Source: Mycobacterium triplex
Lineage (GTDB): Bacteria; Actinomycetota; Actinomycetes; Mycobacteriales; Mycobacteriaceae
Assembly (NCBI RefSeq): GCF_000689255.1
Contig: NZ_HG964446.1
Location: 3,640,734 to 3,704,733, forward strand
DNA: 64,000 bases
Direction of reading: 5' to 3'
Shown: positions 32,717 to 41,297 of the stretch, in pieces
How positions within the stretch are numbered: position 1 is the first letter of the stretch
Layout of the letters: every line of letters begins with the position of its first letter
The notes under the pieces: generated by a model
What the model was told of the DNA's origin: nothing
The model's database searches: none
What the model saw: only the letters and a program-made list of their open reading frames with translations
Translations under genes and position numbers: made by a program

Positions 32717-34717
32717 TCACTCCTTCGGGCGGCGCGAAGCCGCCTTGGGCCGCAGTTCGTAGTCATCCGGGTTCGGGCGGTTCGTCCATCGCCAATAGTC
32801 GAATATGCGAAATCCATAGAGAGTGGGTAGCTCACCCAACGCGTTCTTGTAATAGCTGCTCGACACGGCCGGGTGGCTGTAGACCATCGTCTTCAGGCGC
32901 TCCTGGCTGCGGCGGTTGTATTCGTCGCACACCTCGACCGTCGGTACGATGGACGCCCCATCACCTGCGAGCACCATGTCGATGCAGCCCATGATGTAGC
33001 GCATCTGGCACTCGGAGTTGTAGATGATGCTGGCGCCGTTGACGGCATTGGTACCGGGGCCGTACATGCAGAAGAAATTCGGGAACCCGGGCACGGTGAC
33101 ACCCAGGTAGGCGTAGGCGGCATCCCCCCAGGTCTCGTTCAATGTGACCCCGTCAAGTCCCTGTACGTTGATCGGCCCGAGTTGGTGGTTGACGTCGAAG
33201 CCAGTGGCCCAGATCAGCACGTCAGCTGGCCGATGCACTCCGTCGGCCGTCGTCACACCGTCCGCGGTGATCTCGGCGATGCCGTCGACGACGAGTTCGA
33301 CGTCGTCGCGCTGAAGGGTGCGGAGCCAAGTTCCGTTGTCCTGCAACGTCCGTTTACCCATCGGCGGGTAGTTCGGAGTGACCTTCGCCAGCAGCTCCTC
33401 ATCATCGCAAAAGGCCCGCATCCAAGCGATGAACATCTCCCGAATCGCATGGTTCGACGCGTTGCAGGACAGGCCGCCATTGTCCCACTCAGGATCGATC
33501 TTCACCTGATCGTCGAGCGCATCGGCGATCGGCCACCACGATACGAACCGCAACCAGCGTCCGTAATAAGGGAGATGACGGATGGCCCATCGGGCCCCGT
33601 CCGGGATGGACTCGTGATACATCGGGTTCGGCGCCATCCACTGCGGGGTTCGCTGGTAAACGTCGACGTGGGCCGCCGCGTCCGCGATCGCGGGTACGAG
33701 TTGAAAACCACTGGCACCCGCACCGAGCACCGCGACCTGCTTGCCCCTCAGGTCGACGCCGTCGCGCCAGTCGGCGGTGTGAAAGGACGGTCCACGGAAC
33801 TCGTTGGCCCCCTTGATATCTGGGATCACCGCATTGCTGAACTGTCCTACCGCACAAATGAGGGCGCGGGCGGTCAGGGCCGCCTCGCCACCATCCGCCG
33901 AGCGCGTCAGAACCGTCCAGGTCGCGGACGCGTCGTCCCACGTTGCGCTGGTGACTTCCGTGTTGAATCGCGCGTGCGGTGCAATGCCGTGTCGATCGGC
34001 GACATCCTGGAGGTATTGCAGGATCTCGGGTTGCTCGGAGTAGTAGTGCGTCCAGTGGTCGGTCGGCTCGAACGAGTACGCGTAGTACTGGCTGGCGATG
34101 TCGACTCGGCATCCCGGATAACGGTTGGCAAGCCACGTTCCGCCCACCCCGGACCGCTTCTCAATGATCGTGAACGGCACTCCGGCCGCCTTTAGCTTGA
34201 TGCCGGCTAGTAGCCCGGCCTCACCGCAGCCGATCACGATGACGGGAAACTCGCTGCGTTGCTTGGGTGTCGACGCCAACACCGGCCCGCACTGATCGGC
34301 ATCACTGAACCGCAGATCTGCAGCGATATAGTCGACGAATTCCTCGGTCACCGTGCCCGCTGACATCGCGTTGAGCATCACCCGCATCTCGTCCGCATCG
34401 GGGACGAACGGCGGTGGGCAGCCACGGTCACGGTAGTCACGGATCACGTCGAAGGCGCGCTCGCGCACTGTCTCCTTGTCCGGCTCGCTCATCGCGCCCT
34501 GTAAGTCCATTGCGATGAGAGCGACCGGTTTCGGGAGCTCCGCGAGCAGACCCATGTCGCCGGTCATGTGCACCATCGACATCAGCAGGGCCGGCACGCT
34601 TGCGTCTTCGACGGCAGCGCGAATGATGTCATCGCCGTCGTCGAACGGCAAGCCGAGCAGTCGTGACAGGTCAGGCGAAACCGCGCCCTCGGCGACTTCC
34701 GTCGTGGAATGACTCAT
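32717..34717 (-). CDS. FAD-dependent monooxygenase, Baeyer-Villiger type
   Basis: 666 aa. An N-terminal extension of about 150 residues precedes the flavin domain, as in BVMOs of the cyclododecanone/steroid kind. FAD motif VIVIGCGEAGLLAGIKLKAAG, GGTWLANRYPGCRVDI, BVMO fingerprint F-x-G-x3-H-x3-W (FRGPSFHTADW), NADPH motif VAVLGAGASGFQLV, and ATGFD near the end. It inserts oxygen into ketones to form esters or lactones; an esterase and ADH nearby would complete such a route, but the ADH is broken. ATG 34717 is chosen; ATG 34732 is possible. An inverted repeat at 34742-34770 abuts the start. Confidence 0.9.
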   Translation of the reverse strand: MSHSTTEVAEGAVSPDLSRLLGLPFDDGDDIIRAAVEDASVPALLMSMVHMTGDMGLLAELPKPVALIAMDLQGAMSEPDKETVRERAFDVIRDYRDRGCPPPFVPDADEMRVMLNAMSAGTVTEEFVDYIAADLRFSDADQCGPVLASTPKQRSEFPVIVIGCGEAGLLAGIKLKAAGVPFTIIEKRSGVGGTWLANRYPGCRVDIASQYYAYSFEPTDHWTHYYSEQPEILQYLQDVADRHGIAPHARFNTEVTSATWDDASATWTVLTRSADGGEAALTARALICAVGQFSNAVIPDIKGANEFRGPSFHTADWRDGVDLRGKQVAVLGAGASGFQLVPAIADAAAHVDVYQRTPQWMAPNPMYHESIPDGARWAIRHLPYYGRWLRFVSWWPIADALDDQVKIDPEWDNGGLSCNASNHAIREMFIAWMRAFCDDEELLAKVTPNYPPMGKRTLQDNGTWLRTLQRDDVELVVDGIAEITADGVTTADGVHRPADVLIWATGFDVNHQLGPINVQGLDGVTLNETWGDAAYAYLGVTVPGFPNFFCMYGPGTNAVNGASIIYNSECQMRYIMGCIDMVLAGDGASIVPTVEVCDEYNRRSQERLKTMVYSHPAVSSSYYKNALGELPTLYGFRIFDYWRWTNRPNPDDYELRPKAASRRPKE

Positions 34718-34741
34718 AGAAACACCATACATAGCCAAGCT

Positions 34742-34770
34742 GTCGTATGGTCTAGTCTTGACCATACGAC
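34742..34770. promoter_or_regulatory. Inverted repeat GTCGTATGGTC-n7-GACCATACGAC
   Basis: 11-bp perfect arms with 7-bp spacer between the divergent BVMO (34717) and PF10118-like (34860) genes. Next to it at 34777-34784 is TAGACGTA, the octamer found in the arms at 37728-37765. Strong TetR-type operator candidate. Confidence 0.7.
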
Positions 34771-34859
34771 ATCTGTTAGACGTATTGTCATGTGGCACCG
34801 GGGCAGACTACCGTCGACATGTACGGCAAGTCTCGACATACCGAAGGGCAGGGCCGGAG

Positions 34860-35783
34860 ATGGCAGACCTCCAGGTGCGGCGAGTTCGATTCGACTTCGC
34901 TGGCGAGGACATTCCGTTCAACTGGAACCCGCAACGGCCGGCTTTCGCCATGCAATGCAACCTCATTACGCTCTTCGCGCCGGGCTTCGAAAAGTTCATC
35001 GTCGACGCCACGCGCGAGGCGTTGCCCCTCATCCGCGACCCCAAGCAGGTAGAGGAAGCAAACCTGTTCCTGCGCCAGGAGGCTCAGCACTCCGCCGCGC
35101 ATGCGAGCCACTTTCGTGCGTTGGTCCGACGCTGGCCCGGCCTTCAGGAAACGATGGACCAGGTATCCGACTCGTTCGATCAGCTCACGGCGACAAAACC
35201 ATTGGCATGGCGACTCGGCTACACCGCCGTCATCGAGGCCACCTTCACTCCGTATTTCAAGGTATTCCTCGACCACGAAGACAAGCTGTTCGAACCCGGC
35301 GATGAACGCGTCGCCTCGCTGTTTCTCTGGCACTTCGTCGAAGAAATCGAACACCGCAGTTCGGCACTGATGGTTTACGACGCCGTCCACGACAGCTACC
35401 CATATCGCCTCAAGACCATCACGGGAGTCGTCAAGCACATCGACCAGCTGCTGGGGATCATCTCGAATGGCTTCCGCACGCATGTACCCGAAGCCGACGG
35501 CGGCGATTATGCGGCTCTGATTCCAACAGGTCTGTCGCTGCGGGAATTGGTGTCATGCCAGCGCGCCACCCGAAGGCTGACGACACCAGGGCAGGCCACC
35601 TACTCGGGGGTACCCAAGCGCGAGTTGCTCGACATGGTTATCGGGCTGGTCCGCTCGCAAGGTCCAAGTCACGACCCGAATTTCGAACATGTGCCGGCGT
35701 TCGCCAACCGCTGGTTCAACCGCTACAACGAAGAGCCAAAGAGCGCCGCACGCTGGTACTCCGTCGGCGCGGCGCGCGGATAG
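34860..35783 (+). CDS. PF10118-like metal-dependent hydrolase family protein
   Basis: 307 aa. Helical protein with metal-ligand-like motifs EEANLFLRQEAQHSAAH and FVEEIEHRSSALMVYDA, with another VIEATFTPYFK in between, matching the pattern of the PF10118 family, annotated as metal-dependent hydrolases and looking like a ferritin-type helical metal protein. ATG 34860 is chosen for the match to the conserved VRRVRFDF start; upstream codons are Arg-rich. Divergent from BVMO; TetR follows 64 nt downstream. The reaction is unknown. Confidence 0.78.
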   Translation: MADLQVRRVRFDFAGEDIPFNWNPQRPAFAMQCNLITLFAPGFEKFIVDATREALPLIRDPKQVEEANLFLRQEAQHSAAHASHFRALVRRWPGLQETMDQVSDSFDQLTATKPLAWRLGYTAVIEATFTPYFKVFLDHEDKLFEPGDERVASLFLWHFVEEIEHRSSALMVYDAVHDSYPYRLKTITGVVKHIDQLLGIISNGFRTHVPEADGGDYAALIPTGLSLRELVSCQRATRRLTTPGQATYSGVPKRELLDMVIGLVRSQGPSHDPNFEHVPAFANRWFNRYNEEPKSAARWYSVGAARG

Positions 35784-35847
35784 CTACACCACAAGCGGGT
35801 TGCCGCAGATATGATCCCAGCATGCTGGCCACACGAATGGACGCGTA

Positions 35848-36519
35848 GTGGTTCGGAGTCATGGCTGGGGTGGGAACACCCCCACTTCGGACGAAGAAGC
35901 ACTCACCCGGATCCTCGACGCAGCCGACGAGATCATCGCCGACCGCGGCTCGGCCATGCGGATTTCTGACGTGGCGCGCACCCTTGGGGTGACGCGCCAG
36001 ACCGTCTATCGCTATTTTCCCAGCACCGAAGCACTGCTCCTGGCCACTGCCATGCGGTCCGGGGACGGATTCCTTGAGCACCTCGCCAGCCACGTACGCG
36101 GAGAGACCGACCCAGTTACCGCGGTAATCGAGGGGCTTGCGTTCGCTATCGAGAATCTCGTCGATGACGGTCGAATCGGCTTCATCCTCAATAAGCGATC
36201 CCAAAATGACATCAGCGCGTCGCTCACGTCCGATACGGCGCTGACCTTCAGTCGATCCATGCTGCACCGATATGAAGTCGATTGGGAAGCAAATGGTTTC
36301 GACGAGGATGGGATCACCGAACTCGCGGAGTTTTGCCTACGTCTGCTGTACTCGTTTCTGGTCGACAACGGTCGCACCCGTCGCGGCCGGGCAGAACTGC
36401 GAGTGTTCCTGGCGCGCTGGGTCGGACCGGCTGTGATCTACCCGCGCTTCGCGGGCGCGATGGACTCCCTCACGAAGGTTTCTGCGCCGCAACGCAAACG
36501 TCGACGCTCGGCGTCCTGA
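35848..36519 (+). CDS. TetR-family regulator, GTG start
   Basis: 223 aa. HTH: LTRILDAADEIIADRGSAM, ISDVARTLGVTRQTVYRYFPSTEALLLAT. It shares the HGWGG.....DEEA N-terminus with the TetR at 25022. C-terminus basic (PQRKRRRSAS). The GTG at 35848 gives this conserved N-terminus. It sits between two palindromic promoter regions (34742 and 36682/37728) and is a candidate for binding them. Confidence 0.9.
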   Translation: MVRSHGWGGNTPTSDEEALTRILDAADEIIADRGSAMRISDVARTLGVTRQTVYRYFPSTEALLLATAMRSGDGFLEHLASHVRGETDPVTAVIEGLAFAIENLVDDGRIGFILNKRSQNDISASLTSDTALTFSRSMLHRYEVDWEANGFDEDGITELAEFCLRLLYSFLVDNGRTRRGRAELRVFLARWVGPAVIYPRFAGAMDSLTKVSAPQRKRRRSAS

Positions 36520-36681
36520 CATCTAAATCGATCGGATGAAAAAGTCACCGTCACTGATCGTTGTCGAAATCCCCACGCTCCCAGGCATCGTCGGACATCT
36601 TATACAGTACGGGCGTCCTCTCAGGAGCAAGCGTTGCGTGCTTGGCCGACACCCACGTGAGCATTTACTTCACTTCTTCAC

Positions 36682-36705
36682 CATACGTATTTATGCTTAT
36701 GTATG
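36682..36705. promoter_or_regulatory. Imperfect inverted repeat CATACGTA-n8-TATGTATG
   Basis: 8-bp arms with one mismatch and 8-bp spacer, 66 bp upstream of the membrane protein at 36771. Same arm and spacer geometry as other TetR-like sites here. The 251-bp gap from 36520 holds no other clear feature. Confidence 0.5.
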
Positions 36706-36770
36706 TTCGTTGAAGTCAGAGGTCGGAGCCCTGCCGCGACCACTCACTCGCATGTCGACCCTGGAGAGAT

Positions 36771-37688
36771 ATGACCAACGCCCTCGACAAAACTGTCGTC
36801 GCATCATGCGTGGTGTTCGTGGCCCTTTCGGGATGGGCGGCGGTAGGGCCCGGCGGCTTGGGCCTTCCACTCGCTGCGCAGGTGGGAGTGGGCGCCGCGC
36901 TTGTGGTGTTGCTCCTCGGACATACGTGGAAGCACCTTGGAGCCCCCCTCTTTGCGGCGTTCTTCGGAACCGCCGCGATCATCGAGTGGGCATTTGAACA
37001 AGCGAACATCAGCTTCGGCGGTTTCATCTGGGGCGACATCCGCTACGGCGACATCGGTCTGTTCCAGGCACATTTGGGCGACGTGGCGATCGCGGTTCCG
37101 GTGCTAATGGCCGTGTTGCTGTGGCCGACCTACGTGATGATAAACCTGCTCCTCGACGGGCGCGTAGTGGTTTCGCCACGTTCGATGACCTGGTGGCAAA
37201 CCCTCTGGCACTGTGCGCTTTACGGATTCGTGCACTCCTGGCTGATGCTTGTGTTCAATGGAGAATGCGAGCGGTTCGGCCTGTACCGATGGGTCGGTAA
37301 AAGCTTGAACCGTCCAGCGGCCGACATGTTCCTGGGTGACCCCACCGCACCGCGCGGCTGGGCTATCTACGTCTTCGTGACCATGGTTGTGTTCACGTTC
37401 GTGATGGTTCCACTTCTAGGCACGGCCGCGCTCGCAAGAGCCGACGAGCGGGCCTTGCAGGTCTCCGATGGCGCGCCGATCGTGCTCTTCGGAACAATGG
37501 GCGTGACGGTCCACGCCAACGCGCCGAACCAGACGGTCGGCAACGTGGCACTGTGGACCGTAGGCTTCTTCGCAGTCCTCGTGAGCTATCGCTTCGTGGC
37601 GATCTTGCGCGATCAGCGGCAACCCGCCGCCGTAATAGGTACACCACCGTCGTCGGCACACAATTCAGTCAGGACCGCACCGACGTAG
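36771..37688 (+). CDS. Polytopic membrane protein, possibly carotenoid-synthesis (CruF)-like
   Basis: 305 aa with about seven hydrophobic segments (VVASCVVFVALSGWAAV, VGVGAALVVLLLG, FAAFFGTAAIIEWAFE, VAIAVPVLMAVLLWPTYVMINLL, CALYGFVHSWLMLVF, IYVFVTMVVFTFVMVPLLG, VALWTVGFFAVLVSYRF). The GTAAIIEWAFEQANISFGGF stretch and a following Tyr/Leu run recall carotenoid hydratase-type membrane proteins, but the match is weak; an AveC-like spirocyclase is an alternative. GGAGAG precedes ATG 36771. A broadly similar membrane protein lies at 40248. Confidence 0.6.
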   Translation: MTNALDKTVVASCVVFVALSGWAAVGPGGLGLPLAAQVGVGAALVVLLLGHTWKHLGAPLFAAFFGTAAIIEWAFEQANISFGGFIWGDIRYGDIGLFQAHLGDVAIAVPVLMAVLLWPTYVMINLLLDGRVVVSPRSMTWWQTLWHCALYGFVHSWLMLVFNGECERFGLYRWVGKSLNRPAADMFLGDPTAPRGWAIYVFVTMVVFTFVMVPLLGTAALARADERALQVSDGAPIVLFGTMGVTVHANAPNQTVGNVALWTVGFFAVLVSYRFVAILRDQRQPAAVIGTPPSSAHNSVRTAPT

Positions 37689-37727
37689 CAGGCGCACAAC
37701 AGATGTCGACACGTGACCCCACTGGCG

Positions 37728-37765
37728 AAATGGCTAGACGTATATTACGTTACGTCTAGCCATTT
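37728..37765. promoter_or_regulatory. Perfect 15-bp inverted repeat, 8-bp spacer
   Basis: AAATGGCTAGACGTA (37728-37742), spacer tattacgt, then TACGTCTAGCCATTT (37751-37765). It ends 20 bp before the GTG of the DUF3556-like gene. Contains TAGACGTA, also present at 34777. Could be a repressor operator; a hairpin at the mRNA 5' end is the alternative. Confidence 0.75.
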
Positions 37766-37785
37766 TGTCATAGCGAGGTTCACGC

Positions 37786-39547
37786 GTGGGATTTCTGAAG
37801 TCCGATCTGCCAACCATCGACAAGGACGTCTGGCGCGCCGCCGACCGCAGCGAACGACTGAAGCTGATGGCGCGTCACATCGCGGAGCGCGGCACCGGCA
37901 ACCCGGACGTGCTCCACGTCGTCTACGCCCTCAAGGTCGTGCTCTACATGCTGGGCGCAATAGCGTTCGCACTCACCACCAATGGCATTGACGGATGGGC
38001 CGACGCCACCACCTGGTGGTGCGAGCCCATCGTCCTCGAGAAGGTCGTGCTGTGGACGCTGCTCTTCGAAGTCCTCGGTCTGGGTTGCGGCTTCGGGCCG
38101 CTCAACGGCAGAGTCGCTCCCCCTCTGGGGTCTCCGCTGTATTGGCTGAGGACTGGAACCATTCGCCTGCCGCCGTGGCCCCAGCGAATTCCCTTCACCA
38201 CCGGCGATCGACGCAGCCCGGTCGATGTCGCGGCGTACGCGGCCCTGCTCATCGCGACATTGACCGCGCTGCTCTCGGACGGCACCGGCCCCATCGATGC
38301 ACCGGCCACGCCGGTCGGCCTGATCCCGACCTGGAAGCTCGCGACGGTCGTCACCCTGCTCGCGATCGCCGGCCTGCGCGACAAGGTCATCTTCCTGGCC
38401 GCTCGCGGTGAGGTCTACGGCGCCTTGACGGTCGCCTTCTTGCTGCCAGGCCTCGACATGATCGTGGCCGCCAAGATCGTCATGGTCGCGATCTGGATGG
38501 GAGCAGCGACGTCCAAACTCAACCGGCATTTCCCCTTCGTCGTGTCCACCATGATGGCCAACAATCCCCTGATTCGCTCGAAGTGGTTGAAACGCAATCT
38601 ATTCCGCCGGCATCCAGAGGACCTGAGACCGAGTTGGATACCTGCGCTTCTCGCTCACGTCGGTACGGTCATCGAGCTCGGCATGCCGCCGCTGTTGTTC
38701 TTCTCTCACGGCGGCATCGTCACCCGAGTCGCGGCGGCACTGCTCATCACGCTGCACCTCATCATTCTCACCGCAGTCCCCCTCGGCGTGCCGCTGGAGT
38801 GGAACGTCTTCATGATCTACGGCATCGGCGCGATCTTCTTAGCGCACATCAATGTTGGAATACAGGACATCTCGCATCCGTGGTTCATCGCCGCACTCGT
38901 CGTCGTGCTGGTGGGCACCGTCGCAGTGGGCCACGTCTGGCCCCGGAAGGTGTCGTTCCTACCGGGGATGCCGCTACTACGCCGGAAACTGGGACACTTC
39001 GGTGTGGCTCTTCACCGACTCGGCCAGCCAGAAGGTCGCCGACGCCCGAGTCGGGCTGGGGTTGTTGCAGCACAAGTACTTCGAAAAGCTCTTCGGCAGC
39101 AAGGAGAAGGCCGAGTTCCCTCTCTACATGGGTTACGCGTTTCGATCCATGTTCGCTCACGGGCGTGCGGTCATGACGCTCTTAGACCGTGCCGTCCCGG
39201 TAGGCCGGGAGCGGGAATACACCGCTGTCGAGGGCGAAACGGTCGCCGCCTATGCCGTCGGCTGGGCATTCGGCGACGGCCACCTCCATCAGGAGCAGCT
39301 CGTCGCGGCCATGCAGGCGCGTTGCGGATTCGAGCCTGGTGAGTTGCGGATCGTGATGATCGACGGACAACCCATGCATCGGCAACGTCAGAACTACCGG
39401 TTGGTGGATGCAGCCGAGGGCGAATTCGAAAGCGGGACTTTCCAAGTCGCCGACTGTGTGTCTCGACAGCCGTGGCAGACTGACGTACCGGTCCGAATCC
39501 TGGATACAGCTGCAATGGGCGCAACCGGGCAGTCGCAATCCGGATAG
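37786..39547 (+). pseudogene. DUF3556-type membrane protein, frameshifted
   Basis: GTG 37786 starts MGFLKSDLPTIDKDVW, typical of DUF3556 proteins, and reads through about eight membrane segments to FLPGM at about 38970. The frame then becomes noise, while the +1 frame reads RYYAGNWDTSVWLFTDSAS and continues normally to the stop at 39547. Removing one C at 38971-38972 restores one frame of about 586 codons. Real pseudogene or base-call error in a C/G-rich run cannot be separated here. The soluble C-terminal domain (KYFEKLFGSKEKAEFPLYMGYAF) is otherwise intact. Function of the family is unknown. Confidence 0.82.
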
Positions 39548-40195
39548 TCAGGTGGTGAAGAACTTTCCGTCGAAGACAGCGAGTAGGACGTCGACGGCGG
39601 AACGCATGTGACCACTGGGCATCCCGTGACTGAGCAGGCCGATCCCCATCGCCGATCCGATGAAGGCGACCATCATGTCGGTGTCCTGGCTTGTGGAAGG
39701 AATCTCTCCTCGTCGGCGGGCGCGATCGAACATCTCCTGCAACGCATCGCTCAGCGCACCGCCTTCGGCCTGCAGCGAGGACAGCAGGTCCGGATGGCGA
39801 CGCAGCTCCATGGGAATGGATGCGAGGAACGGGGTGATGGTCGGGCGCCGCTCGTGTGCACGCACCGACGCGCGGAAGACAGCGGCGAGCTGCTCCCTGA
39901 GCGACTCGGCACCCGCGATCGCGTCGAGATATTCGGGCAGGAGGTCGGCTTGCGCGGCATCGAAGGCGGCGCGATAAAGCTCCTGCTTCGAGGCGAAGTA
40001 CTGATAGATCGACGAGTGACGGATTCCGGCCGCCTGGGCAATCTCGGTCATCCGCGCGCCCGCGTAGCCCCGGTCGCCGAAGTGCACGATTGCGGCCTCG
40101 AGCAGGCGAGCGGTGGTCTCTTCGCCCGAACTGCCGGGAGGTCTGCCAATCTTCGCCGGCCGGCCCCGACGGACCTGTCGCTTCACCTGCGCCAT
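39548..40195 (-). CDS. TetR-family regulator
   Basis: 215 aa. Basic N-terminal arm (VKRQVRRGRPAKIGRPPG), HTH TTARLLEAAIVHFGDRGYAGARM then IAQAAGIRHSSIYQYFASKQELYRAAF. C-terminal helices with FLASIPMELRRHPDLLSSL. Directly convergent with the DUF3556-like gene (adjacent stops) and followed on the same strand by the membrane protein/flavoprotein pair upstream. A possible regulator of the 40248-42778 operon, whose promoter has the AACAGA-n4-TCTGTT repeat. Confidence 0.9.
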   Translation of the reverse strand: MAQVKRQVRRGRPAKIGRPPGSSGEETTARLLEAAIVHFGDRGYAGARMTEIAQAAGIRHSSIYQYFASKQELYRAAFDAAQADLLPEYLDAIAGAESLREQLAAVFRASVRAHERRPTITPFLASIPMELRRHPDLLSSLQAEGGALSDALQEMFDRARRRGEIPSTSQDTDMMVAFIGSAMGIGLLSHGMPSGHMRSAVDVLLAVFDGKFFTT

Positions 40196-40247
40196 CGCAC
40201 CAACCCGCGGACTAGCCAGTCATACGAGGTCATCATCTCGAGCGATG

Positions 40248-41297
40248 CTAACTCATCGCCCGACCGGTATCCGGCGACGCGGGTACCGATGGGGCTGAGC
40301 CACCAGCATGGGATTCGCTCTCCGGCGGCATCCGTCGCGCCGCGTGTCCCGAATAGCACGCGAGCAGCACGAGCGTAGTCAATGCCACTGCCACTAGGGT
40401 GATTTGGCCGCCCGGTACGGGTTGCGCGGCGAAGCTTGCAGCGGCGAGTACGGCATACCCGAGGACGTAAATCCCCAAGAGGACCCACGCCATCCCATCC
40501 ATCCCGACCGGTCGCTTGTCGGAGAACAGAAAGACGACGACCAGAAGCGCTGCAATTGCGAGGGCGAACGGATAGTGGGGCAGGTCGAAGCCGATCGCGA
40601 GGCTGATCGGGAAACTCAGCAGCAAGCCGCCGGTGTTGACCATCAATCCAATGAGCAGTGGAACTGCGACGACCGTCTTGAGTGGCGTCCTGACAGGCGC
40701 CGCAACGCCGAATACCGTTGCCGCCCTGCGACGCTCCCACTGCCAGACCAACCACATAAGTAGTGGCGGCCACGTCATCTGCCAGACGGCTTCGGTGATC
40801 GGCCAGCCATACCAGTACTCGAACATGTGCCGCCCACCGATGGTCCAGTCCAGCCACCGCCACCATCGCACATTCGGGAGGGGTCCGGTCACGCCGTACG
40901 GCGCATCGATGAGGACCGTGATGACACCCGCAGACATAGCGCGGGCCAGAATGGACCGGATGCCGAACGCCTCGACCAGTTTGAAGCCGAGAAAGTTAAT
41001 CGCCGGATACAACAACAGGATGTAGACAGGCATGTCGGTCTTATAGCCGGGAATGCTGCCTGTCATGAGCATGACGGTGAATTCGCCCTGGATGTAACTG
41101 CGAGAGATCAACATGCCGGTGGTGAATTCGAGAATCACACCGTAGGCGAACGACGACGCCCAGAGCACGAGATACGTCGGATGCCCCCTGCGATATTGGC
41201 GGATCGCGTACACCACCGCAAGTACGTTGATCGTTGCCATGACCACGTCCAACACGTGTAGTTGCCAGCCAATTTCGAGTGGGTTGTTGAATCTCAC
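40248..41297 (-). CDS. Polytopic membrane protein, unknown function
   Basis: 349 aa with about nine hydrophobic segments (VLDVVMATINVLAVVYAI, YLVLWASSFAYGVILEF, YILLLYPAINFLGFKLV, WPPLLMWLVWQW, VVAVPLLIGLMVNTGGLLLSF, FALAIAALLVVVFLF, AWVLLGIYVLGYAVLAAA, LVAVALTTLVLLACYSG). The GTG at 41297 overlaps the TGA of the flavoprotein (GTGA), so translation is coupled. A partner of the FAD enzyme is likely, as terpenoid or carotenoid-type membrane enzymes often pair with flavoproteins, but this is inference. Low similarity to the protein at 36771. Confidence 0.75.
   Translation of the reverse strand: MRFNNPLEIGWQLHVLDVVMATINVLAVVYAIRQYRRGHPTYLVLWASSFAYGVILEFTTGMLISRSYIQGEFTVMLMTGSIPGYKTDMPVYILLLYPAINFLGFKLVEAFGIRSILARAMSAGVITVLIDAPYGVTGPLPNVRWWRWLDWTIGGRHMFEYWYGWPITEAVWQMTWPPLLMWLVWQWERRRAATVFGVAAPVRTPLKTVVAVPLLIGLMVNTGGLLLSFPISLAIGFDLPHYPFALAIAALLVVVFLFSDKRPVGMDGMAWVLLGIYVLGYAVLAAASFAAQPVPGGQITLVAVALTTLVLLACYSGHAARRMPPESESHAGGSAPSVPASPDTGRAMS

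Noticed and set aside
32873..34195. 440-codon plus-strand frame opposite BVMO
   Set aside because: Shadow of the BVMO gene; no domain, no RBS.
36536..36997. 153-codon frame upstream of and across the 36771 membrane gene
   Set aside because: It crosses the operator-like repeat and is a low-quality frame; the membrane protein fits better.
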